Part shown: positions 50,101-58,299 of the stretch, piece by piece
How the letters are laid out: the number at the start of each line of letters is the position of its first letter
Position numbering within the stretch: position 1 is the stretch's first letter
Source of the DNA: Anaerolineales bacterium
GTDB taxonomy: Bacteria; Chloroflexota; Anaerolineae; Anaerolineales; Villigracilaceae
Assembly (NCBI GenBank): GCA_014379595.1
Contig: JACMLM010000007.1
Coordinates: 20,304-84,303 of the forward strand
Reading direction: 5' to 3'
DNA: 64,000 nt
Notes under the pieces: generated by a model
Database searches by the model: none
What the model was told of the DNA's origin: nothing
What the model saw: the letters and a program-made list of their open reading frames with translations, nothing else
Made by a program: the position numbers and the translations under genes

Positions 50101-51120
50101 TGGAAAACTCAAACAGGAGATGAAATTGCTCGCATGTCTCATAATGGTTGGGTATACGCTGTTGCCTTCAGCCCAGATGGAAAGTATGTCCTTTCAGCCA
50201 GCCAGGATGGAGGTATACGGGTTTGGGAAGCTCAAACAGGGATTGAAATTGCACGCATGTCCAATGAAACGAATGTATTCTCTTTCGCTTTCAGCTTAGA
50301 TGGAAAGTATGTCCTTTCAGGTGGTGAGGGTGGAACTGCGCAGGTGTGGGAAGTTCAAACAGGCAATAAAATTGCTCGCATGACACACGAAAGTTTAGTA
50401 TACACGGTTGCCTTTAGTCTAGATGGAAAATATGCTATTTCAGGCAGTGAAGATGGAAGCATACGGGTTTGGGAAGCTCAAGCAGGAAATGAAATTGCAC
50501 ACATGTCTCATGAAGGTTCAGTATATACGGTTGCCTTCAGCCCAAATGGAAAGTATGCTATTTCAGGCGGCAAGGATAGAACTGCACGCGTTTGGGAAGC
50601 TCAAACAGGCAATGAAATTGCTCGCATAACGCATGAAAGTTTGGTATATACGGTTGCCTTCAGCCCAGATGGAAAGTATGTTCTTTCAGCCAGTCAGGAT
50701 GGAAGCGTACGGGTTTGGGAAGCTCAAACAGGAGTTGAAATTTCTCGTATTACACATGATGGCCTGGTGCACACAGTTACTTTCAGCCCGGATGGAAAGT
50801 ATATCCTTTCAGGTGGTGAAGATGGAACTGCACGCGTTTGGGAAGCTCAAACAGGCAATGAAATTGCTCGCATGACACATGAAAGTTTAGTATTCAAGGT
50901 TGCCTTCAGCCCAGATGGAAAGTATGCCATTTCAGCTAGTCAGGATGCAAGTATACGGGTTTGGATATGGCAAACAGAAGATTTAATTGTAGAAGCATGC
51001 TCACGGGTCACTCGCAACTTAACAAAAATTGAGTGGAAACAATATATTGGTGATGCCTTACCTTATCAAGCAATATGTGAAAATTTGCCAATTGAACCAG
51101 AGCCAGCAACAACCCCTTAA
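47179..51120 (+). CDS. nSTAND1-like NTPase with TM/coiled-coil linker and a 16-unit WD40 array
   Basis: CPYKGLDVFEEEDAELFFGRE, Walker A GPSGSGKSSLVRAGLL, Walker B RLVLFIDQFEEIF, TM GLLFSGFSVVLIVSIIVSVLF, repeats FSPDGKYVLSGSEDGTARVWEAQTG. Confidence 0.95.
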   Translation: MDDDQNQEEQKVQADNNSIAVGRISIGGDLSGNITIGNTGYTSKEVSVLITQIQTTFQPKPLDGRCPYKGLDVFEEEDAELFFGREKLVDNLVSRVKESRTVFITGPSGSGKSSLVRAGLLHALKQGAIKNSDKWLYETIKPGRNPLEALAFAFSRLKSPELGNYFSQNIHQPNVLDECTESVLSERKDQRLVLFIDQFEEIFTQVSKGITDAFLQLITNSVSKQNGRVIILFCMRSDFLPNCATYPELNTLLSQQFIQIGAMQSNELVSAIAQPALRVGLRIDPDLVAQIINDMKGEPGALPLMQFALKELFDIEQAKGGLIALALSDYLKHGGIDEALERHADNSLAKLSGHEQQLARNIFSALIEIGRGTQDTRRTALFEELIPASTSENEIEIIVQKLADARLVTTDEQAGKDTITISHEKLIDAWPWLKKLVNENREVIALQNEINSAAKEWEEHKRDISYLYTGARLLNADEQVKKQNLNLNQLAREFVKAGQARKRRSQGLLFSGFSVVLIVSIIVSVLFRNQALATQVANNEVNAQIEIAEANAEKAQKQAEIALARQLASQAQSIFNERDFRQQISVLLGIQSIKMYPTVNAAIVIKNNILTHPIANISQDGPITAVAFSPDGKYALSGSKDGTARIWEAQTGTEIARMPHDAWVYAVSFSPDGKYALSGSKDGTARVWETQTGVEIARMTHDGLVHTATFSPDGKYIVSGSDDRTARVWETQTGVEIARMTHENSVVAVSFSPDGKYVLSSSEDRTARVWEAQTGVEIARMTYESWVLTVIFSPDGKYVISGSSSGIAQVWETQTGDEIARMSHNGWVYAVAFSPGGKYVLSSGQDGLVLVWEAQTGVEIARMSNESLVHTATFSPDGRYVLSGSEDGTARVWETQTGVEIARMTHEISVAVVAFSPDGKYAISGSEDGIARVWEAQASNEIAHMSHEGSVYTVAFSPDGKYILSGGNDGTARIWKTQTGDEIARMSHNGWVYAVAFSPDGKYVLSASQDGGIRVWEAQTGIEIARMSNETNVFSFAFSLDGKYVLSGGEGGTAQVWEVQTGNKIARMTHESLVYTVAFSLDGKYAISGSEDGSIRVWEAQAGNEIAHMSHEGSVYTVAFSPNGKYAISGGKDRTARVWEAQTGNEIARITHESLVYTVAFSPDGKYVLSASQDGSVRVWEAQTGVEISRITHDGLVHTVTFSPDGKYILSGGEDGTARVWEAQTGNEIARMTHESLVFKVAFSPDGKYAISASQDASIRVWIWQTEDLIVEACSRVTRNLTKIEWKQYIGDALPYQAICENLPIEPEPATTP
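49060..51027 (+). repeat. 16 tandem WD40-coding units, 123 bp (41 codons) each, no indels
   Basis: Start of FSPDGKY codons at 49060 + 123n for n=0..15, checked by position. Confidence 0.93.
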
Positions 51121-51129
51121 CAAAAAGAA

Positions 51130-51154
51130 TTTGGAAGTCTTGAAAACTTCCAAA
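51130..51154. terminator. Hairpin between convergent STAND and Rieske genes
   Basis: TTTGGAAGT-CTTGAAA-ACTTCCAAA. Confidence 0.5.
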
Positions 51155-51162
51155 TTATGCTT

Positions 51163-51513
51163 TTACAACTCTTTCGGCATCCCAATAAAAATAATCCCAT
51201 CTCTAACCTGAACTGGATACGCGGGAATATCTACTACCGCGGGCATTTGCACTGCCTGACCTGTTGTCACATCAAACTCACCGCCATGGCGCGGACAAAC
51301 GATATTATTGCCTTCGATCACGCCATCCCCAAGCGGACCATCGTCATGTGTACATATATCACCGATCGCGAAGAACTTTCCAGCAATATTTAAAATAACA
51401 ATCGGTTTGTCGCCAAGGTCAATAAACAAACGCTCACCATTGGGCAGGTCAGCAGCGGGAGCGATTTCTACAAATTCAATTTTTGATTCGTCAACAGTTG
51501 TGTAATTAAACAT
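51163..51513 (-). CDS. Rieske [2Fe-2S] ferredoxin-like protein
   Basis: CTHDDGPLGDGVIEGNNIVCPRHGGEFDVTTG. Confidence 0.9.
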   Translation of the reverse strand: MFNYTTVDESKIEFVEIAPAADLPNGERLFIDLGDKPIVILNIAGKFFAIGDICTHDDGPLGDGVIEGNNIVCPRHGGEFDVTTGQAVQMPAVVDIPAYPVQVRDGIIFIGMPKEL

Positions 51514-51548
51514 AATTTTCCATTCCCCGAAGGGTAGCTTTCAAAAAT

Positions 51549-51944
51549 TTATTCTACTAATTCATCACTAGCTTCCCCTAACCCATAGACGCCCGCCTTT
51601 AAAACTTTGAGCGAGAGCAAAGCACATTTCAAACGGACAGGTCCAAGTTCAATGCCAAGCAATTCAAGAATTGATTCTTTATTGAGTTTTTTTATTTCTT
51701 CGAGCGGCTTGCCAATAATTGATTCGATCAGCAAATCCGCAGAGGCTTGTGAGATGGCACATCCGTGGCCATCAAATCTAGCATCGGTCACAACGCCGTC
51801 TGTGCCTACGCGCAAGTCAATTTGGATGTGATCGCCGCACAGGGGATTATTGTCCGCAAATGAAATATCGTGCGGATCTAATTTTCCACGATAGCCTGGA
51901 TTCTTGTAATGCTCAATAATAACTTCACGATAAAGATCGTCCAT
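51549..51944 (-). CDS. sufU: SufU-like Fe-S assembly scaffold/sulfur acceptor
   Basis: EHYKNPGYRGKL, NPLCGDHIQIDLRV, GHGCAISQASADLLIESI. Confidence 0.92.
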   Translation of the reverse strand: MDDLYREVIIEHYKNPGYRGKLDPHDISFADNNPLCGDHIQIDLRVGTDGVVTDARFDGHGCAISQASADLLIESIIGKPLEEIKKLNKESILELLGIELGPVRLKCALLSLKVLKAGVYGLGEASDELVE

Positions 51945-51950
51945 AATAAG

Positions 51951-52274
51951 TTAAGCCTTGGTCTTATTCAAAAGAATAAATACATTCTTCTCAGTAGAGC
52001 CCATTGCATTGATAAATTCTTCGTTATCGAATTCTTCAATTTTCTGAAACACCTGCAAGATGGTGTCTTCACCCGTTGCACCCATCGGAAATGATATTGT
52101 GGAATTCCCATCTGAGATGAACCAGATCACGTCCATGCCGATCGGGCCAGAGTCATTTGTCTGGATAGCAATTCCTTTTATAGCTGACAATTGCATCCGC
52201 TGGACATTGTTTTTCGGGTCTACAACTTCCAGAAGCTGACCTGATGCTTGCACTTTCCACTTTTCTTCGTACAT
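51951..52274 (-). CDS. Conserved hypothetical protein within suf operon
   Basis: 107 aa ORF tightly packed between sufS and sufU. Confidence 0.55.
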   Translation of the reverse strand: MYEEKWKVQASGQLLEVVDPKNNVQRMQLSAIKGIAIQTNDSGPIGMDVIWFISDGNSTISFPMGATGEDTILQVFQKIEEFDNEEFINAMGSTEKNVFILLNKTKA

Positions 52275-52277
52275 GAT

Positions 52278-53504
52278 CTACTTGAATGTCTCTTTTACTT
52301 TATAAATTCCATTTACCAGTAAATCCACTTCTTCTTTTGTATTGTACATATAAAAGGAAGCGCGGCTGGTAGCTGGAATTCCAAATTTTTCATGCAAGGG
52401 CTGTGCACAATGGTGGCCCGCACGAATAGCAATGCCATCCTGATCTAATATCTGAGCCACATCATGCGGATGAATGCCATCAAGTGTGAATGCTGCCACT
52501 CCACCCTTCTTATCTGCAGAAGGACCGAACAATTTCAGGCCAGGAATTTCTTCCAATCTTTCAAGTGCATATTCGGTGATCTCATGTTCATGTGCCGAAA
52601 TATTTTCCATACCGATCTTCGTCAGGTAATCTACAGCAGCGCCAAAGCCAATAGCTTCTGCGATGGCAGGCGTTCCCGCTTCAAATTTATGCGGCAATGT
52701 ATTGGCGCGGAAGGAACGCAGCTTCACTTCCTTGATCATGTCACCGCCGCCTAAAAATGGCGGCATCGCTTCGAGCAATTCGATCTTGCCATACAAAGCA
52801 CCGATCCCAGTTGGGCCGCACATTTTGTGAGCAGAGAACGCATAGAAATCTGCATCAAGAGCCTGCACATCCACTTTCAAATGTGGAACGGATTGAGCGC
52901 CATCCACCAGGACGATGGCATCCACTTCATGCGCCAACTTGATCATCTCTGCAGCGGGGTTGACCGTGCCGAGGACGTTGGACATGTGCGTAAACGAGAC
53001 CAGTTTCGGGCGGCGGGAAAGAAGCGATTTATACACTTCAAGATCAAGCACGCCGTCTTCCGTCACAGTTATAAAATCCAGTTCAATCCCGCGTTCTGCT
53101 TGAAGCATATGCCACGGGACAAGATTGCTATGATGTTCCATCTCGGTCAGAATAACGAGGTCACCCTGCTTTAAATTCGCACGCGCCCAACTATAAGCAA
53201 CGAGGTTGATCGACTCAGTTGTATTACGTGTATAAATAATCTGACGCGCCGACCCTGCATTGATAAATTTTGCAATCCTATCACGGGCGCTTTCATAGAG
53301 CGCTGTGGATTCTTCAGCCAGTGTGTGCACACCGCGATGAATATTTGCATTCGAGCGGCGATAAAAATCATCCATCGCCTGAATCACAGATAAAGGCTTT
53401 TGCGAAGTTGCGGTTGAATCTAAGTACGTTAAGCGTACACCTGAGCGGGTTTCACGCTCAAGGATCGGAAAGTCTTTGCGAATTTCAGTTACATTAAGTT
53501 TCAT
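52278..53504 (-). CDS. sufS: Cysteine desulfurase SufS
   Basis: YLDSTATSQKPLSVI, FSAHKMCGPTGIGALYGK, IRAGHHCAQPLHEKFG. Confidence 0.94.
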   Translation of the reverse strand: MKLNVTEIRKDFPILERETRSGVRLTYLDSTATSQKPLSVIQAMDDFYRRSNANIHRGVHTLAEESTALYESARDRIAKFINAGSARQIIYTRNTTESINLVAYSWARANLKQGDLVILTEMEHHSNLVPWHMLQAERGIELDFITVTEDGVLDLEVYKSLLSRRPKLVSFTHMSNVLGTVNPAAEMIKLAHEVDAIVLVDGAQSVPHLKVDVQALDADFYAFSAHKMCGPTGIGALYGKIELLEAMPPFLGGGDMIKEVKLRSFRANTLPHKFEAGTPAIAEAIGFGAAVDYLTKIGMENISAHEHEITEYALERLEEIPGLKLFGPSADKKGGVAAFTLDGIHPHDVAQILDQDGIAIRAGHHCAQPLHEKFGIPATSRASFYMYNTKEEVDLLVNGIYKVKETFK

Positions 53505-53553
53505 GGGAAATTTATAAAGTAAACACGTACAGTTGTACGTGTTTACCTACTTG

Positions 53554-54165
53554 CTAATACTCTGGAATAAAATCTTTCTTTACGATAGCTTTCTTTCCAG
53601 GCACGGCGCGGATATGCTCCGAAGTGACTGGATACCACAAGATTCTATCTGGCACCATCCAACCATCAGTTAGATAAACATTGGAACGGAATTGCACCGC
53701 CACCATTTTATTATCCACCTGCACCACAATACCTTTGATCCAGCCGCGAATACGCTCGCGGTTTTTTTCATGGTCACAAAACACTTCAACAGTATCGCCT
53801 ACTTCAAAAGCATGTTCAATACCAGGTGCTTTCATGAAAGCGAATTGGCTTACACGTGTTGAACGCTTGATCGGACGGCGGCGCTCCACCAATGGATTTA
53901 CGATCCGCTTAATGATGGGCGTAACCTTAACAGGTTTTGCAGCGAGTTTTACAGGCGCTTCGGCAATAACTACTGCCTTCTCAACTTTGGTTACTTTCTT
54001 TTCTGCCAGTTTGGTTTTTGTCATTAAGTTCCTTGTGGGTTTTGCCTTTATGCTTGCGTTTGACACTAACTTTTTTGTGACCTTCGCCTTCACCACTGCC
54101 TTTGCTTTTACTTTTGATTTAACCTTCGGCGCGGCTTTCGACTTGATCTTCGACTTCACTACCAT
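53554..54165 (-). CDS. Hypothetical protein with Lys/Ala-rich histone-H1-like N-terminus
   Basis: KSKIKSKAAPKVKSKVKAKAVVKAKVTKK low-complexity tail + structured C-terminal domain. Confidence 0.6.
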   Translation of the reverse strand: MVVKSKIKSKAAPKVKSKVKAKAVVKAKVTKKLVSNASIKAKPTRNLMTKTKLAEKKVTKVEKAVVIAEAPVKLAAKPVKVTPIIKRIVNPLVERRRPIKRSTRVSQFAFMKAPGIEHAFEVGDTVEVFCDHEKNRERIRGWIKGIVVQVDNKMVAVQFRSNVYLTDGWMVPDRILWYPVTSEHIRAVPGKKAIVKKDFIPEY

Positions 54166-54278
54166 GATTCACATCCTATCTTGTATGTAGAGACGATCTC
54201 CGCCTCTTTCTGGCGCAGCCCCCTGTGGGTAACGAGTAACTTGTTTCTAACAAATCAACTTAATCTAAGCTGACATTT

Positions 54279-55625
54279 TTATCCTGTTCCTGTGGATAAT
54301 TTATCCTGTATGGCCTGTTGAAATCTTTCGCGCACACCTTCAAATGGAATGCGCTGCATGATCGGGTCAAAAAAACCTTCCACAACCAATTGTTCAGCTT
54401 CCTTTTGAGGAATACCGCGAGACTTGAGATAGAACAGCGGCTCTTTCTCTAATTTTCCAACGGTTGCACCATGGGTACAGCGCACATCGTCCGCGAGAAT
54501 TTCGAGGCCAGGAATTGAATCTGCTCGCGACTGATCATCGAGAATGAGATTGCGATTGGCTTGATAACCATCTGTCTTTTGTGCACCGGGAGCTACATAG
54601 ATCATTCCCTGCCACACAGAACGACTCTTGCCTTTTAATGCACCTTTGAACAACAAGTCACTGGTGGTGTGAGGCGCAAGATGATTCTGTTGTGTATCGT
54701 GATCAAGATGCTGAGTTCCGTCTGTAAAATAGAAACCAGACATACGTCCCTGAGCGCCTTCACCGGCAAGGTCAAGATCAGAGAAGTTCTTGGTCAGGCG
54801 TGAACCCACTGCGCCAAAGATCCAATCAAGGTTACCGCCGCGTTCCACCCGAGCACGCTCGTGAGAGAAATTCCATACATGGCGGCCCCATGACTGCAAT
54901 TCTACAAAACGTAATTTTGCATCTTTGCCAACATGAATTTCAACAATGCCGGCATGCATGGCATGACCAGTTTCATTTGGAGAGGCAGCTTCATGCACAT
55001 AAGTCACAGAAGCGCCATCTTCAACATAAACAATGAGATGTGAGAAATGAGCAAGATCTGTACCTGGCCCCCATAACACAGAATGAAGCGGAGTTTCCAC
55101 TTGCACATTTTTCGGCACATATAACAACACGCCATTGCCTGATAGTGCAGATGCCAATGCTGCAAACTTGCCATCTTCAGGTTTAACGATCTGCCCGATC
55201 AGTTTATTGAGAAGTTCAGGGTGCTCGCGTTCGGCGGTGCGAATATCAGTGAAGATAACGCCTTTTGAGACTAGAGCAGGGTCCAGATCCACGTGTGAAC
55301 CGCCCGGCAAGAGAGTGATTTGTCCGCCATGCTGTTCACCAGTCAATGGCTTGAGCAAATGTTCTGGCACAACTGGCAAATCTTCAAACGCACCATCTTT
55401 GGGAAGTTTGAAATCAGCGGCGGGCAATAATCTTAAGTCAGTACGGCGCCAGGCTTCATCGGTATTGATCGGCATGGCGAATTTTGTAAACGCATTCCAA
55501 GCTTTGGCGCGGACATCTTTCAGTGCGCCTGATCCTGCAGGAACAGAATCGGCTGCGAAAGAAAAATCTTTCGCAGCTGATTCACGTCGAGTTCGATTGA
55601 CAACTACTTTTGGTTTCTCTTGCAT
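54279..55625 (-). CDS. sufD: Fe-S cluster assembly protein SufD
   Basis: LAPHTTSDLLFKGALKGKSRSVWQGMIYV..KTDGYQANRNLILDDQSRADSIPGLEI..CTHGATVGKL. Confidence 0.93.
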   Translation of the reverse strand: MQEKPKVVVNRTRRESAAKDFSFAADSVPAGSGALKDVRAKAWNAFTKFAMPINTDEAWRRTDLRLLPAADFKLPKDGAFEDLPVVPEHLLKPLTGEQHGGQITLLPGGSHVDLDPALVSKGVIFTDIRTAEREHPELLNKLIGQIVKPEDGKFAALASALSGNGVLLYVPKNVQVETPLHSVLWGPGTDLAHFSHLIVYVEDGASVTYVHEAASPNETGHAMHAGIVEIHVGKDAKLRFVELQSWGRHVWNFSHERARVERGGNLDWIFGAVGSRLTKNFSDLDLAGEGAQGRMSGFYFTDGTQHLDHDTQQNHLAPHTTSDLLFKGALKGKSRSVWQGMIYVAPGAQKTDGYQANRNLILDDQSRADSIPGLEILADDVRCTHGATVGKLEKEPLFYLKSRGIPQKEAEQLVVEGFFDPIMQRIPFEGVRERFQQAIQDKLSTGTG

Positions 55626-55629
55626 CTTT

Positions 55630-57066
55630 TTATCCGATCGAGCCTTCCATTTGTAATTGGATAAGGCGATTCATTTCGACAGCATATTCCATTGGCAATT
55701 CTTTGATGAGCGGCTCAATAAAACCGGAGACAACCATGGTTGTGGCTTCTTCTTCAGAAAGCCCACGAGACATGAGATAGAAGAGTTGTTCTTCGCCAAC
55801 TTTTGAGACCGAAGCCTCGTGACCAATGGTCACATCATCTTCGTCAATTTCAATGGAAGGATATGTATCTGAGCGAGATTTAGGATCAAGCAAAAGCGCA
55901 TCGCAAACAACGTTAGATTTGACGCCTTTTGCGCCTTTATACACTTTGACCAAACCGCGATAGGAAGCACGTCCACCGCCCTTACTGATGGACTTGGATG
56001 TAATCTTGCTAGTTGTATTTGGAGCAAAGTGCACCATCTTCGAACCAGCATCTTGCACCTGACCAGGACCAGCGAAAGCCATGGAAAGCATTTCTCCGCG
56101 TGCGCCAGGCTCCATCAGATAGCAGGATGGATATTTCATGGTGAGCTTCGAGCCGAGATTTGCATCCACCCACTCATGTGATGCATTTGCGAATACTTTT
56201 GCACGTTGCGTTACAAGGTTGAATACATTTGTGGACCAGTTTTGAATGGTTGAGTAACGCGAACGAGCATCTTTTTTAACGATGATCTCAATCACGCCTG
56301 AATGAAAAGAATTCGTTGTGTATTGTGGAGCGGTGCAGCCTTCCACGTAATGCACCGAAGCACCTTCATCTACAATGATGAGTGTGCGCTCGAACTGACC
56401 AACATTCGCAGTATTCAAACGGAAATAAGCTTGAAGAGGAAGATCAACCTTCACGCCTTTTGGAACATATACGAACGAACCGCCAGACCAAACTGCGCTA
56501 TTCAATGCAGCGAATTTGTTATCTTCCATCGGAATGACTGTCCCAAAATATTCTTTGAATAAATCAGGATATTGTTTGAGTCCATCCTCAATAGAAAGGA
56601 AGATCACACCTTGTTTTTCAAGATGTTCCAAAATGGAGTGATAGACCATTTCCGATTCGTATTGAGCGCCGACGCCCGCTAAAAATTTTTGTTCAGCTTC
56701 AGGAATACCCAATTTATTAAAAGTATTTTTGATATCATCAGGAACATCGTCCCAATTTTTTTCACTCTTCTCAGTAGGCTTTACATAATAAAAAATATTC
56801 TCAAAGTCTATCTCGTCGAGAGATGGTCCCCAGGTTGGCATGGGGCGCGACAGATAATGTTCTAGCGCCTTCAAGCGAAAATCGAGCATCCACTGCGGCT
56901 CTTTTTTCATGCGTGAAATATTTTCTACAACTTCACGGCTCAACCCTCTTTCAGATTTGAAAATATAATTATCGTCACGGTCATGAAAGCCATATTTGTA
57001 ATCGCCAATCTCATCAAGGATCTTGGCGTCTTCGTCAATTTTGGTTTCTTCAGTCATTGGATTCAC
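55630..57066 (-). CDS. sufB: Fe-S cluster assembly protein SufB
   Basis: [74 protein letters not shown]. Confidence 0.96.
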   Translation of the reverse strand: MNPMTEETKIDEDAKILDEIGDYKYGFHDRDDNYIFKSERGLSREVVENISRMKKEPQWMLDFRLKALEHYLSRPMPTWGPSLDEIDFENIFYYVKPTEKSEKNWDDVPDDIKNTFNKLGIPEAEQKFLAGVGAQYESEMVYHSILEHLEKQGVIFLSIEDGLKQYPDLFKEYFGTVIPMEDNKFAALNSAVWSGGSFVYVPKGVKVDLPLQAYFRLNTANVGQFERTLIIVDEGASVHYVEGCTAPQYTTNSFHSGVIEIIVKKDARSRYSTIQNWSTNVFNLVTQRAKVFANASHEWVDANLGSKLTMKYPSCYLMEPGARGEMLSMAFAGPGQVQDAGSKMVHFAPNTTSKITSKSISKGGGRASYRGLVKVYKGAKGVKSNVVCDALLLDPKSRSDTYPSIEIDEDDVTIGHEASVSKVGEEQLFYLMSRGLSEEEATTMVVSGFIEPLIKELPMEYAVEMNRLIQLQMEGSIG

Positions 57067-57154
57067 CAGTTTTTTTCTTGCAGATGAAGGGCCGTTTCAA
57101 ACGGACCCGCCGCCTGCTACTGTTTAATAAAGCGAGTTTAGGCTGTAGCTGTTT

Positions 57155-57931
57155 CTAGCCTTCGGGCACTGCGTCGTGCTTCTCGCGCACCCAGTCATAG
57201 CCTTGATCTTCGAGATGCAAAGCAAGGTCAGGTCCGCCTGATTCAACGATCCGACCATCCAACATCACATGGACGAAGTGCGGTTTGATGTAATTCAACA
57301 GGCGCTGATAATGTGTGATAATGAGCACACCAAGTTCGGGTCCAGCAAGAGCGTTCACACCATCTGCAACGATGCGAAGTGCATCAATATCCAAGCCTGA
57401 ATCGGTTTCATCCAAAATGGCGATCTCTGGTTTGAGGGTTGCCATCTGCAAAATTTCAGCACGTTTCTTCTCGCCGCCAGAAAACCCATCATTGAGATAG
57501 CGCCCGGCAAAAGCATGATCCATTTTAAGCATGTCCATCTTTTCCTTGAGCAGCTTGCGGAACTCAGGAATCGGCATACCTTTATCTTCAGGGTTGGCTG
57601 CGCGCCGGCGGGAGTTGATCGCAGAGCGCAGGAAATTCGCCACGGTCACGCCGGGAATGGCAACCGGATATTGAAAAGCCAAAAAGATACCAGCACGGGA
57701 ACGTTCATCTGGTTCGAGATCCAGGACATTTTGTCCTTTGAAAATAATTTCGCCTTGAGTAACTGTGTAACTGGGGTGCCCCATCAATGTATATGCTAAA
57801 GTGGACTTTCCTGTCCCGTTCGGCCCCATCACTGCATGTATTTCACCTTGATTGATTGTTAGCGAAAGCCCCTTTAGAATTTCCTTATCTTCAATACTAA
57901 CGTGCAAATTCTTAATTACCAACTCAGACAT
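57155..57931 (-). CDS. sufC: Fe-S cluster assembly ATPase SufC
   Basis: [70 protein letters not shown]. Confidence 0.96.
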   Translation of the reverse strand: MSELVIKNLHVSIEDKEILKGLSLTINQGEIHAVMGPNGTGKSTLAYTLMGHPSYTVTQGEIIFKGQNVLDLEPDERSRAGIFLAFQYPVAIPGVTVANFLRSAINSRRRAANPEDKGMPIPEFRKLLKEKMDMLKMDHAFAGRYLNDGFSGGEKKRAEILQMATLKPEIAILDETDSGLDIDALRIVADGVNALAGPELGVLIITHYQRLLNYIKPHFVHVMLDGRIVESGGPDLALHLEDQGYDWVREKHDAVPEG

Positions 57932-58004
57932 TCGTTGCGCTCCTAAAATTCACCTTTGCGGTATTTTTTAAGCCATTACTGGCGTTTATAATCAATTTAA
58001 TGGC

Positions 58005-58033
58005 ATTATAGCAGGGTTAGGCCGATATGTCAA
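58005..58033 (-). promoter_or_regulatory. Promoter of sufCBD operon
   Basis: Reverse complement TTGACA-17 nt-TATAAT; -35 58028-58033, -10 58005-58010. Confidence 0.85.
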
Positions 58034-58059
58034 TATTTATGATATTTTTCTAGTATATT
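58032..58059. promoter_or_regulatory. 28-bp operator-like sequence, copy 1 (upstream of sufC)
   Basis: AATATTTATGATATTTTTCTAGTATATT, identical to 61501-61528; abuts the -35 of sufC. Confidence 0.8.
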
Positions 58060-58250
58060 CAGGCAAAAATCTTCTTTACCGTACAAATATCGTTTCGAGC
58101 GCACTTTGCGAAGCAATCCCCGGTTTAACAAGGAGTCTCTTCCGCTTAACCTGAGATTGCCTCGGGTAACGACATTATTAAGGGGCTGCCAAAATGTAGC
58201 GCACAGGTGCATAGTCTCTATAAAGTTAACTCGCTTTCGTAATGCCACCC

Positions 58251-58294
58251 GCCTGTTATTTGAAATAAACTAACTATTATGTCAAATAACAGGC
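58251..58294. promoter_or_regulatory. 13-bp perfect inverted repeat just upstream of the metallophosphoesterase start
   Basis: GCCTGTTATTTGA-N18-TCAAATAACAGGC; probable ATG at 58300. Confidence 0.65.
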
Positions 58295-58299
58295 AAACC

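Noticed and set aside
49037-50875. Alternate-frame ORFs (MEGMSFQAVKMELQEFGKLKQ..) and antisense ORFs over the WD40 array
   Set aside because: Artefact of a 123-bp (multiple of 3) repeat keeping other frames open; they repeat with the WD40 units.
49060-51027. Regular repeats considered as a CRISPR-like array
   Set aside because: Units are contiguous protein-coding WD40 blades with a 123-bp period and no spacer/repeat structure or cas genes.
58030-58248. Minus-strand 72-aa ORF between sufC and the metallophosphoesterase gene
   Set aside because: Overlaps the promoter/operator region and has no recognisable motif.
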